This document shows, in pieces, positions 56,553-64,000 of a stretch of DNA of 64,000 nt (its first letter is position 1; every line of letters starts with the position of its first letter). Source of the stretch: Candidatus Scalindua sp. (GTDB taxonomy: Bacteria; Planctomycetota; Brocadiia; Brocadiales; Scalinduaceae). The position numbers and the translations under genes are program-made. The DNA is taken from the NCBI GenBank assembly GCA_031316155.1, contig JALDRB010000012.1, forward strand, positions 62,001 through 126,000. Reading direction: 5' to 3'. The notes beneath the pieces were generated by a model. That model did not search any database and was not told the origin of the DNA. It saw nothing but the letters and a program-made list of their open reading frames with translations.

Positions 56553-57046
56553 GATCATTCCAGGTATGGCCTGAGGTTTTGAAATCAACATCATTCGATA
56601 TGAGTGTTTTCAGGAAACTCGATTGGTGGCCCTGCATCTCGCCTATTGATAATGGCCATAGATTATGGACTTCAATACGACCAGCCAGAGATTCAGAAAC
56701 CTTTGGAAGCGTCATGACGTCGGCAGAGCCTGTTAAAATAAAACGTGTATCCGTTCTGTCCTGGTCTACGAATTTCTTGATAGTAAGCAGCAACCCACGA
56801 ACACGCTGTATTTCATCAAGTATCACATGTTTTTTTTATCCCTCAATAAAAGCACCTGGATCGGATTGGGCCGCCGATAAAGCTGTTGGATCATCAAAAG
56901 TTATATACTGCGCTTTAAAATAGATTATTTTTAATGATTTGCTGGGAGAAGGTACTTTTCCCTGTTTGGCGTGCGACGTTAATCACGATAACAGGAGTAT
57001 CATGTAAAGCTTCAACAACCGATTTTTGAATATGACGCTCATACAT
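56446..57046 (-). pseudogene. AAA_14/DUF4143-type ATPase, frameshifted and truncated
   Basis: ATG at 57046 (MYERHIQKSVVEALHDTP), Walker A ARQTGKSTFSQQI, a frame change at about 56925, an in-frame TAA near 56838, then HVILDEIQRVRGLLLTIKK (Walker B) and RFILTGSADVMTLPKVSESL, LAGRIEVHNLWPLSIGEMQG. The DUF4143 C-terminal half is missing. Such ATPases are widespread and of unclear role, often antitoxin-linked. Inactive. Confidence 0.8.
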
Positions 57047-57052
57047 GTTATA

Positions 57053-57191
57053 TATACTCATCTCGTAATGGTTTTCGGATAAAATCCGAGATAAAATTGA
57101 GCGAGTAAAGTCCTCGGCGCCTTTTGTCCGGGGACACCTTCACCAAAATTTGGTTTCCAGTAAAACCGAAAACCAAATCGGTTTTAGTATA
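57053..57191 (+). repeat. MITE-like repeat family A, copy 3
   Basis: 139 bp, bounded by TATACTCATCTCGTAATGG and CCAAATCGGTTTTAGTATA. Reading the right end in reverse complement gives TATACTAAAACCGATTTGG then TTTTCGG, matching the left end's TATACT...A.TGGTTTTCGG, so about 26-bp imperfect inverted ends. No coding capacity. Confidence 0.85.
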
Positions 57192-57308
57192 GGATACATA
57201 ACATGTGTGTAATAGCCAACCAGTAAGTGGGTAAATATCACCCCTGTTTGTTTTCATATATGAAGGCATGGGAACTAATGTGGCTTTTAGAGGTTCTTTA
57301 TTATTCAT
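57192..57308 (-). pseudogene. Possible gene start truncated by the MITE-like repeat
   Basis: ATG at 57308 has a strong ribosome site (TTAGGAGAATACAATA) and opens MNNKEPLKATLVPMPSYMKT, then GWLLHTCYVS before the repeat begins at 57191. The following residues come from repeat sequence. Family not recognised. Could be chance. Confidence 0.3.
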
Positions 57309-57405
57309 TATTGTATTCTCCTAACATGAATTAGGTGTCCTAATAACCGTCTTATTTTATGGCTGTTAGTACGTATAATACTTTTACGGGGGACTTGCTA
57401 TATAG

Positions 57406-57666
57406 CTATTTGGGTATATAATAAATTTTGCTGCTAAAGCACTTATATTCTAACAAGATTATCATATAAATAAGAAGATACCTTCCTCTTCCAATAAGGG
57501 GAAAATTCCGCTTAATAGCATGCCGGGTCTGAAACATATCGTATACCCCCATCAGAACCAAGGGTCCGATTATAATAAATGCCCAGAGTATTGGTGGCCA
57601 GAACCACGCAATACAGCTAATGACCAGAATAATAGCAATGCAATGTATGATAAATTGGTTTCGCAT
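57406..57666 (-). pseudogene. N-terminal fragment of an FMN-binding glutamate-synthase-family protein
   Basis: ATG 57666: a membrane helix pair (AIILVISCIAWFWPPILWAF; IIIGPLVLMGVYDMFQT) followed by RHAIKRNFPLIGRGRY, the characteristic start of the membrane-anchored FMN-binding glutamate synthase group, whose full length is about 500 residues. After RYLLIYMI the similarity ends and the frame stops at 57406. A truncated relic. Confidence 0.7.
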
Positions 57667-57820
57667 AATTATAAACTATCAAGGATACGATGTTTGGTCA
57701 AAGCAATTTTGTCGACAATAAGTAGTGCGACATAAGGAATAATGAAAAACACTTGACATCTGTTGGCGCCTTTGTTTAAATCTCCAAGTTTCGATGTTAA
57801 TTTAATAAAAAGGATTTTTA

Positions 57821-60172
57821 ATGGTTACAAAATCAATGGTTATCGTGGAATCTCCGGCAAAAGCGAAAACCATAAATAAATTTTTGGGTTCATCCTACTT
57901 CGTTCGTTCTTCTGTAGGCCATGTCAGAGATCTTCCAAGTAAAAATCTTGGCGTGGATACGGAAAATGAATTTACTCCAACCTATAGAATAATTCCTTCC
58001 AGAAAAGAGATTGTTTCTCAACTGCGGAAAGAAGTAAAAAAAGTCGATTATGTTTATCTGGCTTCTGATCGTGATCGTGAAGGTGAGGCAATAGCCTGGC
58101 ATTTGTGTGAGGCACTGAATATACCGAAGGAAAAGATTCAGCGTGTTACCTTCAATGAGATCACAAAGGAAGCTATTAAAAAGGCGTTTAAGGAGCCGGG
58201 GCCAATTAACATGGACAAGGTTAATGCTCAGCAGGCGCGGAGGATACTTGATAGACTTGTCGGTTATAAAGTAAGTCCCTTACTCTGGAAAAAAATTACG
58301 AAACGGTTAAGTGCCGGGAGAGTTCAGTCGGTTGCCGTCAGGCTTATTGTCGAGAGAGAAAGAGAGATAAATGAGTTTAAATCTCAAGAGTACTGGGAGT
58401 TTACGGCAGACCTTGCATCGAAACATATTGAAGCGAAAGATTCTGGTGTTAAAGGGAAGGCCGCCCAACGAGAACCTGCTCCAGAAGAAGTGCTGGTAGC
58501 CGAACTTACTAAAATTGATGGGAAGGCCAAAGAGATTGCTAATGAAAAAGAGGCAAAAAATCTCGAACAGGATTTAAAGGATGCTGTGTATACGGTAACA
58601 GATATTGTAAAACGTATAACACTTAACAAGGCTTCATCTCCATTTTCCACAAGTTTACTTCAGCAGCAGTCTTCAATAAAACTGCGATTCAGTACAAAAA
58701 AAACGATGTTGTTGGCGCAGCAGTTGTATGAAGGTGTTGAGCTTGGAGCCGAAGGATCCGTTGGTTTAATTACGTATATGAGGACAGATTCTCTTACGGT
58801 TTCTGAGCAGGCGATCCAACCTTGTCGTGATGTAATCGAACAAACATTCGGCAAAGAATACTTACCCCCGAAACCAAATAGCTATAAGTCAAAGAAAGGA
58901 GCGCAGCTTGGTCACGAGGCTATTCGTCCCACGTATGCCGAACGAAAACCCGACTCCTTAAAGCCTTTTTTGACAACCGATCAGTATAAACTGTATAAAC
59001 TGATCTGGGACAGATTCATTGCAAGTCAGATGAAACCGGCGCAATACGCAATTACCGAAGTGGAGATAGAGGCTGATCCGACAAAAAATACGTCAAAAAA
59101 ATGTATTTTCAAGGCCAGAGGCAGAGAAATAATTTTTGATGGACACACAATTTTAACGTATAGTGATTCTGAAAGAGATAAGCAGGAACAGAACATACCA
59201 TCATTAAAAAAAGGACAATTGCTAGACCTTGTGAAACTTACACCCAGTCAGCACTTTACGCAACCTCCACCGAGATTTTCAGAGGCAACATTGGTTAAGA
59301 CATTGGAAAAAAATGGTATTGGACGTCCCAGTACCTATGCTGCAATAATTTCAAATATACAAGATCGTGGCTATGTAACGCAAACGAAAAGGTTATTTCA
59401 TCCAACAGATCTTGGTGTCCTGGTGACAGAAAAACTTGTAAAACACTTTCCAAGGATCTTTGATGTAAAATTCACCTCCCAAATGGAAGACAAACTGGAC
59501 AAGATTGAAGAGATACATGAGGATTGGCTGAAGGTTTTGAAAGAATTTTATGAAAGTTTTACTTCTGACCTGGAAAAAGCACAGGTTGAGATGGACAGTG
59601 TGAAGGAAAAACCTGAAGAGAGTAAATACTCATGCCAGCTATGTGGCAAACCAATGGTCACCAGGTGGAGCAGAATCGGCAAATTTCTCGGCTGCTCAGG
59701 ATTTCCGGATTGCAAGAATACCATTGCCCTTGATACGAATGGAATACCGGTAAAACAGGAGAAATCGGGGCAATTATGCGAAAAGTGTGGTAAAGATATG
59801 GTGATCAAATTCAGTAGAAACGTTAAGTTTCTGGCATGTTCAGGATATCCGGAATGTAAAAATACAAAGTCTCTTAATGGAGACAGCCCTGTTGAATTCA
59901 AGGCTCAGGAAACTGATGAAAAGTGTGAAAAGTGTGGCGGTATGATGCTCATCAGAAGCAGCCGGATGGGTAAATTTCTGGGTTGTTCAAATTATCCGAA
60001 GTGCAAAAATACCAAGGCGATACCAACAGATATAAAGTGCCCCAAAGAAGGATGTAGCGGGAGTTTAGTGCAGCGGCGCGGGAAAAAACGCATGTGGTTC
60101 TTCGGTTGTACAAATTATCCGGAATGCGATTTTACGGCAAAGGATCTAAAATCTCTGAGTGAAGAGAACTGA
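57821..60172 (+). CDS. topA: DNA topoisomerase I
   Basis: 783 residues. Toprim domain VESPAKAKTINKFLGSSYFV at 9-28 and YLASDRDREGEAIAWHL near 85; catalytic tyrosine in GLITYMRTDSLTV near residue 326; GIGRPSTYAAIISNIQDRGY. The C-terminus has four tetracysteine zinc fingers (starting CQLCGKPM, CEKCGKDM, CEKCGGMM, CPKEGCSG). Relaxes negative supercoils by single-strand passage. AAGGA ribosome site precedes ATG. Structured repeat B copy 4 lies 64 bp after its stop. Confidence 0.96.
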   Translation: MVTKSMVIVESPAKAKTINKFLGSSYFVRSSVGHVRDLPSKNLGVDTENEFTPTYRIIPSRKEIVSQLRKEVKKVDYVYLASDRDREGEAIAWHLCEALNIPKEKIQRVTFNEITKEAIKKAFKEPGPINMDKVNAQQARRILDRLVGYKVSPLLWKKITKRLSAGRVQSVAVRLIVEREREINEFKSQEYWEFTADLASKHIEAKDSGVKGKAAQREPAPEEVLVAELTKIDGKAKEIANEKEAKNLEQDLKDAVYTVTDIVKRITLNKASSPFSTSLLQQQSSIKLRFSTKKTMLLAQQLYEGVELGAEGSVGLITYMRTDSLTVSEQAIQPCRDVIEQTFGKEYLPPKPNSYKSKKGAQLGHEAIRPTYAERKPDSLKPFLTTDQYKLYKLIWDRFIASQMKPAQYAITEVEIEADPTKNTSKKCIFKARGREIIFDGHTILTYSDSERDKQEQNIPSLKKGQLLDLVKLTPSQHFTQPPPRFSEATLVKTLEKNGIGRPSTYAAIISNIQDRGYVTQTKRLFHPTDLGVLVTEKLVKHFPRIFDVKFTSQMEDKLDKIEEIHEDWLKVLKEFYESFTSDLEKAQVEMDSVKEKPEESKYSCQLCGKPMVTRWSRIGKFLGCSGFPDCKNTIALDTNGIPVKQEKSGQLCEKCGKDMVIKFSRNVKFLACSGYPECKNTKSLNGDSPVEFKAQETDEKCEKCGGMMLIRSSRMGKFLGCSNYPKCKNTKAIPTDIKCPKEGCSGSLVQRRGKKRMWFFGCTNYPECDFTAKDLKSLSEEN

Positions 60173-60235
60173 TATTCTTCAAATTTATACATAGGAATTT
60201 CCATTTTAAATGTAAACAAATCAACGGATTATATT

Positions 60236-60388
60236 CTTTTTGTGCGTTAGCACATAATCAAAATGACGTTAAACAACGACATGGATGTCGTTGACCGCCC
60301 GGCCTACCGGCCATTCGCCAGCCCGACAATCATTCTGGCGGGGACGAGGTAGCAATTTTGAAAGAGTTGTGCAGGATGCACTAACTCG
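60236..60388 (+). repeat. Structured repeat family B, copy 4, interrupted by nested sequence
   Basis: GTGCGTTAGCAC, CAAAATGACG, AACGACATGGATGTCGTT, then about 55 bp of inserted GC-rich sequence (60294-60349) containing repeat D, then GCAATTTTGAAAGAGTTGTG and CAGGATGCACTAACTCG. Upstream leader GGAATTTCCATTTTAAATGTAAA is shared with copy 2. Lies between convergent topA and the protease gene. Confidence 0.8.
60311..60346 (+). repeat. Short GC-rich repeat D, copy 2 (nested)
   Basis: CATTCGCCAGCCCGACAATC then ATTCTGGCGGGG; near-identical to 29394-29429. CGCCAG pairs with CTGGCG. It is inserted within structured repeat B copy 4, together with a preceding CCGGCCTACCGGCC-type palindrome. Confidence 0.7.
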
Positions 60389-60453
60389 GGTTACTTTGTT
60401 TCCAGGGAAAAAATCTATTATGAGTCTCTAAGCCGGTAATAAATAAAGCAGAC

Positions 60454-61959
60454 TTATTTCAGGATAACAAAACCTTTTGTTTTAATGAATACTGAAACGA
60501 TCGGATTTTCTTCAAAGGCCTCTTGCAAGGCTAAATGGAATTCCTCTTTTGAATTAACTTCTTTCATTTCAACCTTAAGAATAATATCTCCGGGTACTAT
60601 TCCGGCCCGATCCGCAGGGCTATCATTCTCAACCTGTTCAACCAGTACACCTCGATCACTTTCATCATCCTTTTCCTCAGTACTCTCCGAAGTTAGATTT
60701 GCAACAGTCAAACCCGTATGAAAGGATGTTAATTCGGAATACATCTTGACAGACACAAATGTTTTCCCAGACATACTCTCTGGTTGTTCTTCAATTTTGA
60801 CAGCAAGTGATTTTTTCTCATGATAACGAAGAATTGTTACCTGAATTTCTTCATCAATCTTTGAGGCACGTATAGCCTTTTTCAGGTCATCAATATTAGA
60901 AACATCATTGCCTCCAAACCTGATAATGACGTCTCCCGGAAGAACTCCCCCACGTGAAGCGGGTGTGTCTTTCCATACCTCAGAAATGAAGGCTCCTGTG
61001 TCTGAATCCAATTTGAAACTTTTCAAGATATCATCTTTGTTATTTAAATTCAGATATAAGGCCAGATTGTCATTGATATTTTGAATCCCAACACCCAAGA
61101 ATCCTCTTACTACTCGTCCCTTTTCAATAAGTTCGTTCATAACACTTGCTGCAATTTCTGCAGAAATTGCAAATCCAACCCCTTGAAAACCTCCTGTACT
61201 TGTTGCAATAGCAGAGTTTACACCAATGATTTCTCCACGTAAATTTACGAGTGGGCCTCCGCTGTTACCAGGATTTATTGCTGCGTCGGTCTGTATAAAA
61301 TCCTCGTATACAAAAGGTTTTGCAAGTGGTGTAACGTTTGTCCTCCCTATCGCACTTACGATACCCGCTGAAACGGTTTGGCTGTATCCGAACGGATTAC
61401 CAATTGCAATTACCCAATCTCCAACCTTCACACTCTTCGGGTCTCCCAACTTGGCTTCTCTAAGGTTGTTTCCATCAATTTTCAGAATTGCCAGGTCTGA
61501 ATTTGAATCCTTACCGTAGATGACTGCATTGTATTGAACACCATTGTGGAGAACAATGGTTATCTTCCCCTTATCAAAACCATCTATGACATGATAGTTC
61601 GTCAGAATAAACCCGTTCTCTTTTACGATAATTCCGGAACCGAAACTTGGTTTACGTTGGCTAGGTTTGTTTTTGTTTTCTTCCTGGGGTAAAAAAAAGG
61701 GGGAAGGAAGAATATCGTGTGGATCCTCAAACGTTTCAGATGTATCCTCTGCCACGATACTCACTACCGAAGGGCCTACCAAACTTGATACTTTTTGAAA
61801 GATCTGCACAAATGGATTAGCAAATCTTTCCAGCTCTAGGAGATCACGCCTTAGTTTTCCCGCTTCATCCTCTGCAAAAGTTCCCTGTGTGAAAAGAAAG
61901 AGGAAGGCAAAGCAGAGTATTCCCGATTTATGAAATAGGTTTGAAAATTTCAAAGACAT
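60454..61959 (-). CDS. DegP/HtrA-type periplasmic serine protease
   Basis: 501 residues from ATG 61959 (MSLKFSNLFHKSGILCFAF, a Sec signal peptide cleaved near TFA-ED); an upstream ATG at 62052 would add 31 residues before the signal. Trypsin-like triad: His in ILTNYHVIDG, Asp in SNSDLAILKID, Ser in AAINPGNSGGPLVN. Two PDZ domains follow, the first with GVLPGDVIIRFGGNDVSNID, the second with GIVPGDIILKVEMKEV. Degrades or refolds misfolded envelope proteins. No clear ribosome site for any start. Confidence 0.93.
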   Translation of the reverse strand: MSLKFSNLFHKSGILCFAFLFLFTQGTFAEDEAGKLRRDLLELERFANPFVQIFQKVSSLVGPSVVSIVAEDTSETFEDPHDILPSPFFLPQEENKNKPSQRKPSFGSGIIVKENGFILTNYHVIDGFDKGKITIVLHNGVQYNAVIYGKDSNSDLAILKIDGNNLREAKLGDPKSVKVGDWVIAIGNPFGYSQTVSAGIVSAIGRTNVTPLAKPFVYEDFIQTDAAINPGNSGGPLVNLRGEIIGVNSAIATSTGGFQGVGFAISAEIAASVMNELIEKGRVVRGFLGVGIQNINDNLALYLNLNNKDDILKSFKLDSDTGAFISEVWKDTPASRGGVLPGDVIIRFGGNDVSNIDDLKKAIRASKIDEEIQVTILRYHEKKSLAVKIEEQPESMSGKTFVSVKMYSELTSFHTGLTVANLTSESTEEKDDESDRGVLVEQVENDSPADRAGIVPGDIILKVEMKEVNSKEEFHLALQEAFEENPIVSVFIKTKGFVILK

Positions 61960-62161
61960 AAAATTCAGTATTAGGAGGAAAAATTTCTCAACCATATATC
62001 TCGAAAATATACCCAAATTGGAGATTAAATACCTTTCATATAATAGCAACAAACAAATTTAAAACAAATTAAAAAAATGATTTTATACGATTGTGGCACA
62101 GTTTTATGTTATATTTATCGTGTTATCTAAAATAATTCCCACATATTTTGAGACTGAGGTT

Positions 62162-63085
62162 ATGAATACCTATACTAAGAATAAATCGGATTCTGGGCAC
62201 CTGCCAGTTCATGCGACCAAACAAACTTCGTCATCTAAAGGTAAACTGATTGTAGTTGAGGGTATTGATGGAAGTGGAAAGACCGTTCAAACCCGTATTC
62301 TTGAGAAAAGATTGATGGGAAAAGGCTATCGTGTTCAAATGACGGATTTCCCGCAGTATGGTAAATCTTTTTTTGCAGACATGATTGAAAAATATCTCAA
62401 GGGAGAATTTGGTTGGCCGAAGGAACTGAGGGAACATCTGAAAAAATATCCTCTTCCCACGGAAAAAAGAGACGAACCTGGCAAGCTTTTACACGATTCT
62501 TCTCTTAAAATTAAACGAAAAGATTCTGGTGATGATGAATCAGATATCGGAAAGGAGGATACTCTTTCAGGCAGCGTTGTGCCCAGAGCTGAAGAGGTTA
62601 ACCCTTATCTTTCTTCCCTTCTTTATGCCGGAGACAGATGGGAAATAAAAGAACAAATGATAAGATGGCTCGATGAAGGATTCATAATTACTTCTAACCG
62701 CTACGTGTGCTCAAATATGGCTCATCAGGGAGCCAAGATTCGCAGCAATATTGAGCGAAACAGATTTTTCAAATGGATCAAAGAACTTGAATATAAGGTG
62801 TATGCTATCCCAAAACCTGATCTGATTGTCTATCTTCATGTTCCGATAGAGGTTTCACAGAGATTAATTATGGAGAGATTTCACAGTTTGAAAGGTGTTA
62901 AAACAGAAATTGATATACATGAAAAAGATTTAAAATACCTTCATGAAGTACAAAAGGTTTACGGTAAACTCGCTGAGGAGGATGACAGCTGGTTTCAGGT
63001 TGAATGTGCGAAAAATAGTCAGATTCTGACCAGGGAAGAGATTTCGGAAAAGGTATGGGGTATTGTAAATAGAATTTTACCTTGA
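62162..63085 (+). CDS. Thymidylate-kinase-like protein with internal insertion
   Basis: 307 residues from ATG 62162, favoured by GAGG upstream (GTG at 62093 is less likely). P-loop LIVVEGIDGSGKTVQTRILE near residue 30; DFPQYGKSFFADMIEKYLKG; DRWEIKEQMIRWLDEGFIIT; SNRYVCSNMAHQGAK (the DRY-like motif); PDLIVYLHVPIEVSQRLI. Phosphorylates dTMP to dTDP. Between the DFPQYG helix and the LYAGDRWE segment there is an extra highly charged stretch (about residues 90-155) not seen in the usual 200-210-residue enzymes. Could be another dNMP kinase. Confidence 0.85.
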   Translation: MNTYTKNKSDSGHLPVHATKQTSSSKGKLIVVEGIDGSGKTVQTRILEKRLMGKGYRVQMTDFPQYGKSFFADMIEKYLKGEFGWPKELREHLKKYPLPTEKRDEPGKLLHDSSLKIKRKDSGDDESDIGKEDTLSGSVVPRAEEVNPYLSSLLYAGDRWEIKEQMIRWLDEGFIITSNRYVCSNMAHQGAKIRSNIERNRFFKWIKELEYKVYAIPKPDLIVYLHVPIEVSQRLIMERFHSLKGVKTEIDIHEKDLKYLHEVQKVYGKLAEEDDSWFQVECAKNSQILTREEISEKVWGIVNRILP

Positions 63086-63110
63086 GACCTTCAATTTCTT
63101 TCATTTCGAT

Positions 63111-63208
63111 TTTTTGTGCGAAAGCACATACCCAAAATGGTGTGAATCAACGACAGGGATGTCGTTGTAGCCATTTTGAAAGAGTTGTGCAGGAAGCACT
63201 AATACGTC
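63111..63208 (+). repeat. Structured repeat family B, copy 5
   Basis: GTGCGAAAGCAC, stem CAAAATGG/CCATTTTG around AACGACAGGGATGTCGTT or its CAACGACAGGGATGTCGTTG extended form, then GAGTTGTGCAGGAAGCACTA. It ends 11 nt before the first ATG of the macrodomain gene, same strand. Confidence 0.85.
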
Positions 63209-63219
63209 AAATTCAGTTT

Positions 63220-63771
63220 ATGGAGTCTTTATCAATGGAAAGAATGGTAGGGAAAACGAAACTTAGTGTGATTCAGGGTGACATTACGTTACAGGAAACC
63301 GAGGCAATAGTCAATGCTGCAAATACAAGCTTGCTTGGCGGTGGCGGGGTAGATGGCGCTATTCATCGTGCGGGAGGGGCAAAGATCCTGGAGGAATGCA
63401 AAGAAATCAGTGCAAGACAAGGCGGATGTCCAACTGGAGAGGCCGTCATAACCTCTGGCGGGAATTTGAAAGCTGGATATGTAATACACACCGTAGGACC
63501 CGTTTGGTCAGGAGGGAGCAGAAAAGAAGAAGAACTCCTTCGTAATGCCTATTATAATAGCTTAAGAATAGCTAAGGAGAATGAGGTTGCATCAGTTTCA
63601 TTTCCCTCTATCAGTACCGGTGCATACAGGTTCCCGATAGATTGTGCTGCTCGCATTGCCATTACTACGGTCAAGGAATTCATACAGGAGCACAGTTTTA
63701 CTGAGATTAGATTTGTGTTATTTAGTGCCGGAGACCTGAAAGTATATGAAGATGCATTAACACAATCGTAA
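63220..63771 (+). CDS. Macrodomain protein (ADP-ribose-binding, YmdB-like)
   Basis: 183 residues from ATG 63220; ATG 63235 and 63244 are alternatives. LSVIQGDITLQETEAIVNAA, NTSLLGGGGVDGAIHRAGG, CPTGEAVITSGGNLKAGYVI, HTVGPVW and FPSISTGAYRFPIDCAARIA are all hallmarks of the MacroD/YmdB group that hydrolyses O-acetyl-ADP-ribose or mono-ADP-ribose esters. The open frame continues upstream through structured repeat B copy 5, but that part is not protein-like in the other copies. Nearby NAD genes give a loose metabolic context. Confidence 0.93.
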   Translation: MESLSMERMVGKTKLSVIQGDITLQETEAIVNAANTSLLGGGGVDGAIHRAGGAKILEECKEISARQGGCPTGEAVITSGGNLKAGYVIHTVGPVWSGGSRKEEELLRNAYYNSLRIAKENEVASVSFPSISTGAYRFPIDCAARIAITTVKEFIQEHSFTEIRFVLFSAGDLKVYEDALTQS

Positions 63772-64000
63772 ATGTTCACAGGGTCTGATTATCACAATTC
63801 CGTGTTAGCTTCCTTCTTATTGCTGATTTCGGATTTTTTTGTTTTCATGCCGCAAGAATTCAACAGCCGCAAAGATAGCAGTTTCAAACCCGCTTGTATT
63901 TATTGGCAGGGGATACGTATTTTATTGACAGTAAAAAACTTATTAATTAACACCATTTTTCTTCTGTAACACTCACATAAGTAGTAGTGGTGCAAACAGC
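63772..64000. other. Right edge, nothing recognised
   Basis: 229 bp after the macrodomain gene; a 65-codon plus-strand frame is not convincing. No repeat copy seen. Confidence 0.4.

Noticed and set aside
63082-63219. In-frame N-terminal extension of the macrodomain protein through repeat B copy 5, and a similar peptide from copy 1 (CAKAHAQNGVKQRHG...)
   Set aside because: The matching translated peptides only reflect repeat identity; the same frame contains stops in copies 2 and 4 and the stem pattern explains the conservation better than coding.
1-64000. CRISPR array
   Set aside because: No regularly spaced short direct repeats were found; all repeats seen are dispersed or palindromic.

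Overview
The window is AT-rich bacterial chromosome. Several gene families here (a very large benzoyl/2-hydroxyacyl-CoA-dehydratase-type activase, a Gld-type ABC operon, a GH130 mannan-type cluster, a sirohaem-based sulfur operon, B12-binding radical SAM proteins of the DUF4070 type) fit a planctomycete, and an anammox member of the Brocadiales (Scalindua/Kuenenia-like) is my best guess. That assignment is inference; there is no rRNA or other marker in the window to prove it.

Layout. (1) 0-9.2 kb, minus strand: a nonribosomal peptide synthetase running off the left edge, a NodU/CmcH-type carbamoyltransferase and a frameshifted 4'-phosphopantetheinyl transferase, so a small biosynthetic locus whose activating enzyme is apparently broken. 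(2) 10.1-11.6 kb: a cobalamin-binding radical SAM gene. (3) 11.7-19.3 kb: what I read as a decaying integron. A minus-strand integron-integrase remnant is followed by plus-strand cassettes with attC-like sites: a shattered DUF262/HNH/AlbA-like gene, a REP-associated transposase (RAYT) insertion, an unknown lipoprotein plus helical-protein pair, an unknown gene, thiopurine methyltransferase, and a DUF4160-DUF2442 pair. A 94-bp exact direct repeat marks a cassette duplication. (4) 19.4-28.5 kb: sirohaem synthesis, a sulfite-reductase-like protein, DsrE, JAB protease and TusA, then a lipoprotein, an FMN-binding/ApbE fusion, hisC (minus) and an SLC13-type anion transporter. (5) 28.5-31.4 kb: gene-poor debris with repeats, a small antitoxin-like gene, an IS630 element, a dead hicB and a radical SAM fragment. 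(6) 31.6-53.1 kb: a J-domain/zinc-ribbon/PilZ protein, a DUF2791-type ATPase, the Gld-like ABC operon, the giant activase, a glycosyltransferase/GH130 cluster, nadE, a DUF1232-J-domain protein and htpG. (7) 53.8-64 kb: nicotinate phosphoribosyltransferase, a second graveyard (orphan Phd antitoxin, truncated genes), topA, htrA/degP, an enlarged thymidylate kinase and a macrodomain protein.

Two dispersed element families stand out. One is a roughly 95-nt, three-hairpin element (five copies, all on the plus strand). Its stems change in a compensatory way while GGA stays in two loops, and three copies sit 10-30 nt upstream of a start codon. This is the best candidate for something undescribed in the window. 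The other is a MITE-like element with 26-bp imperfect inverted ends (two full copies, one partial). Coordinates of pseudogenes are approximate, and frameshifts could in part be assembly errors.
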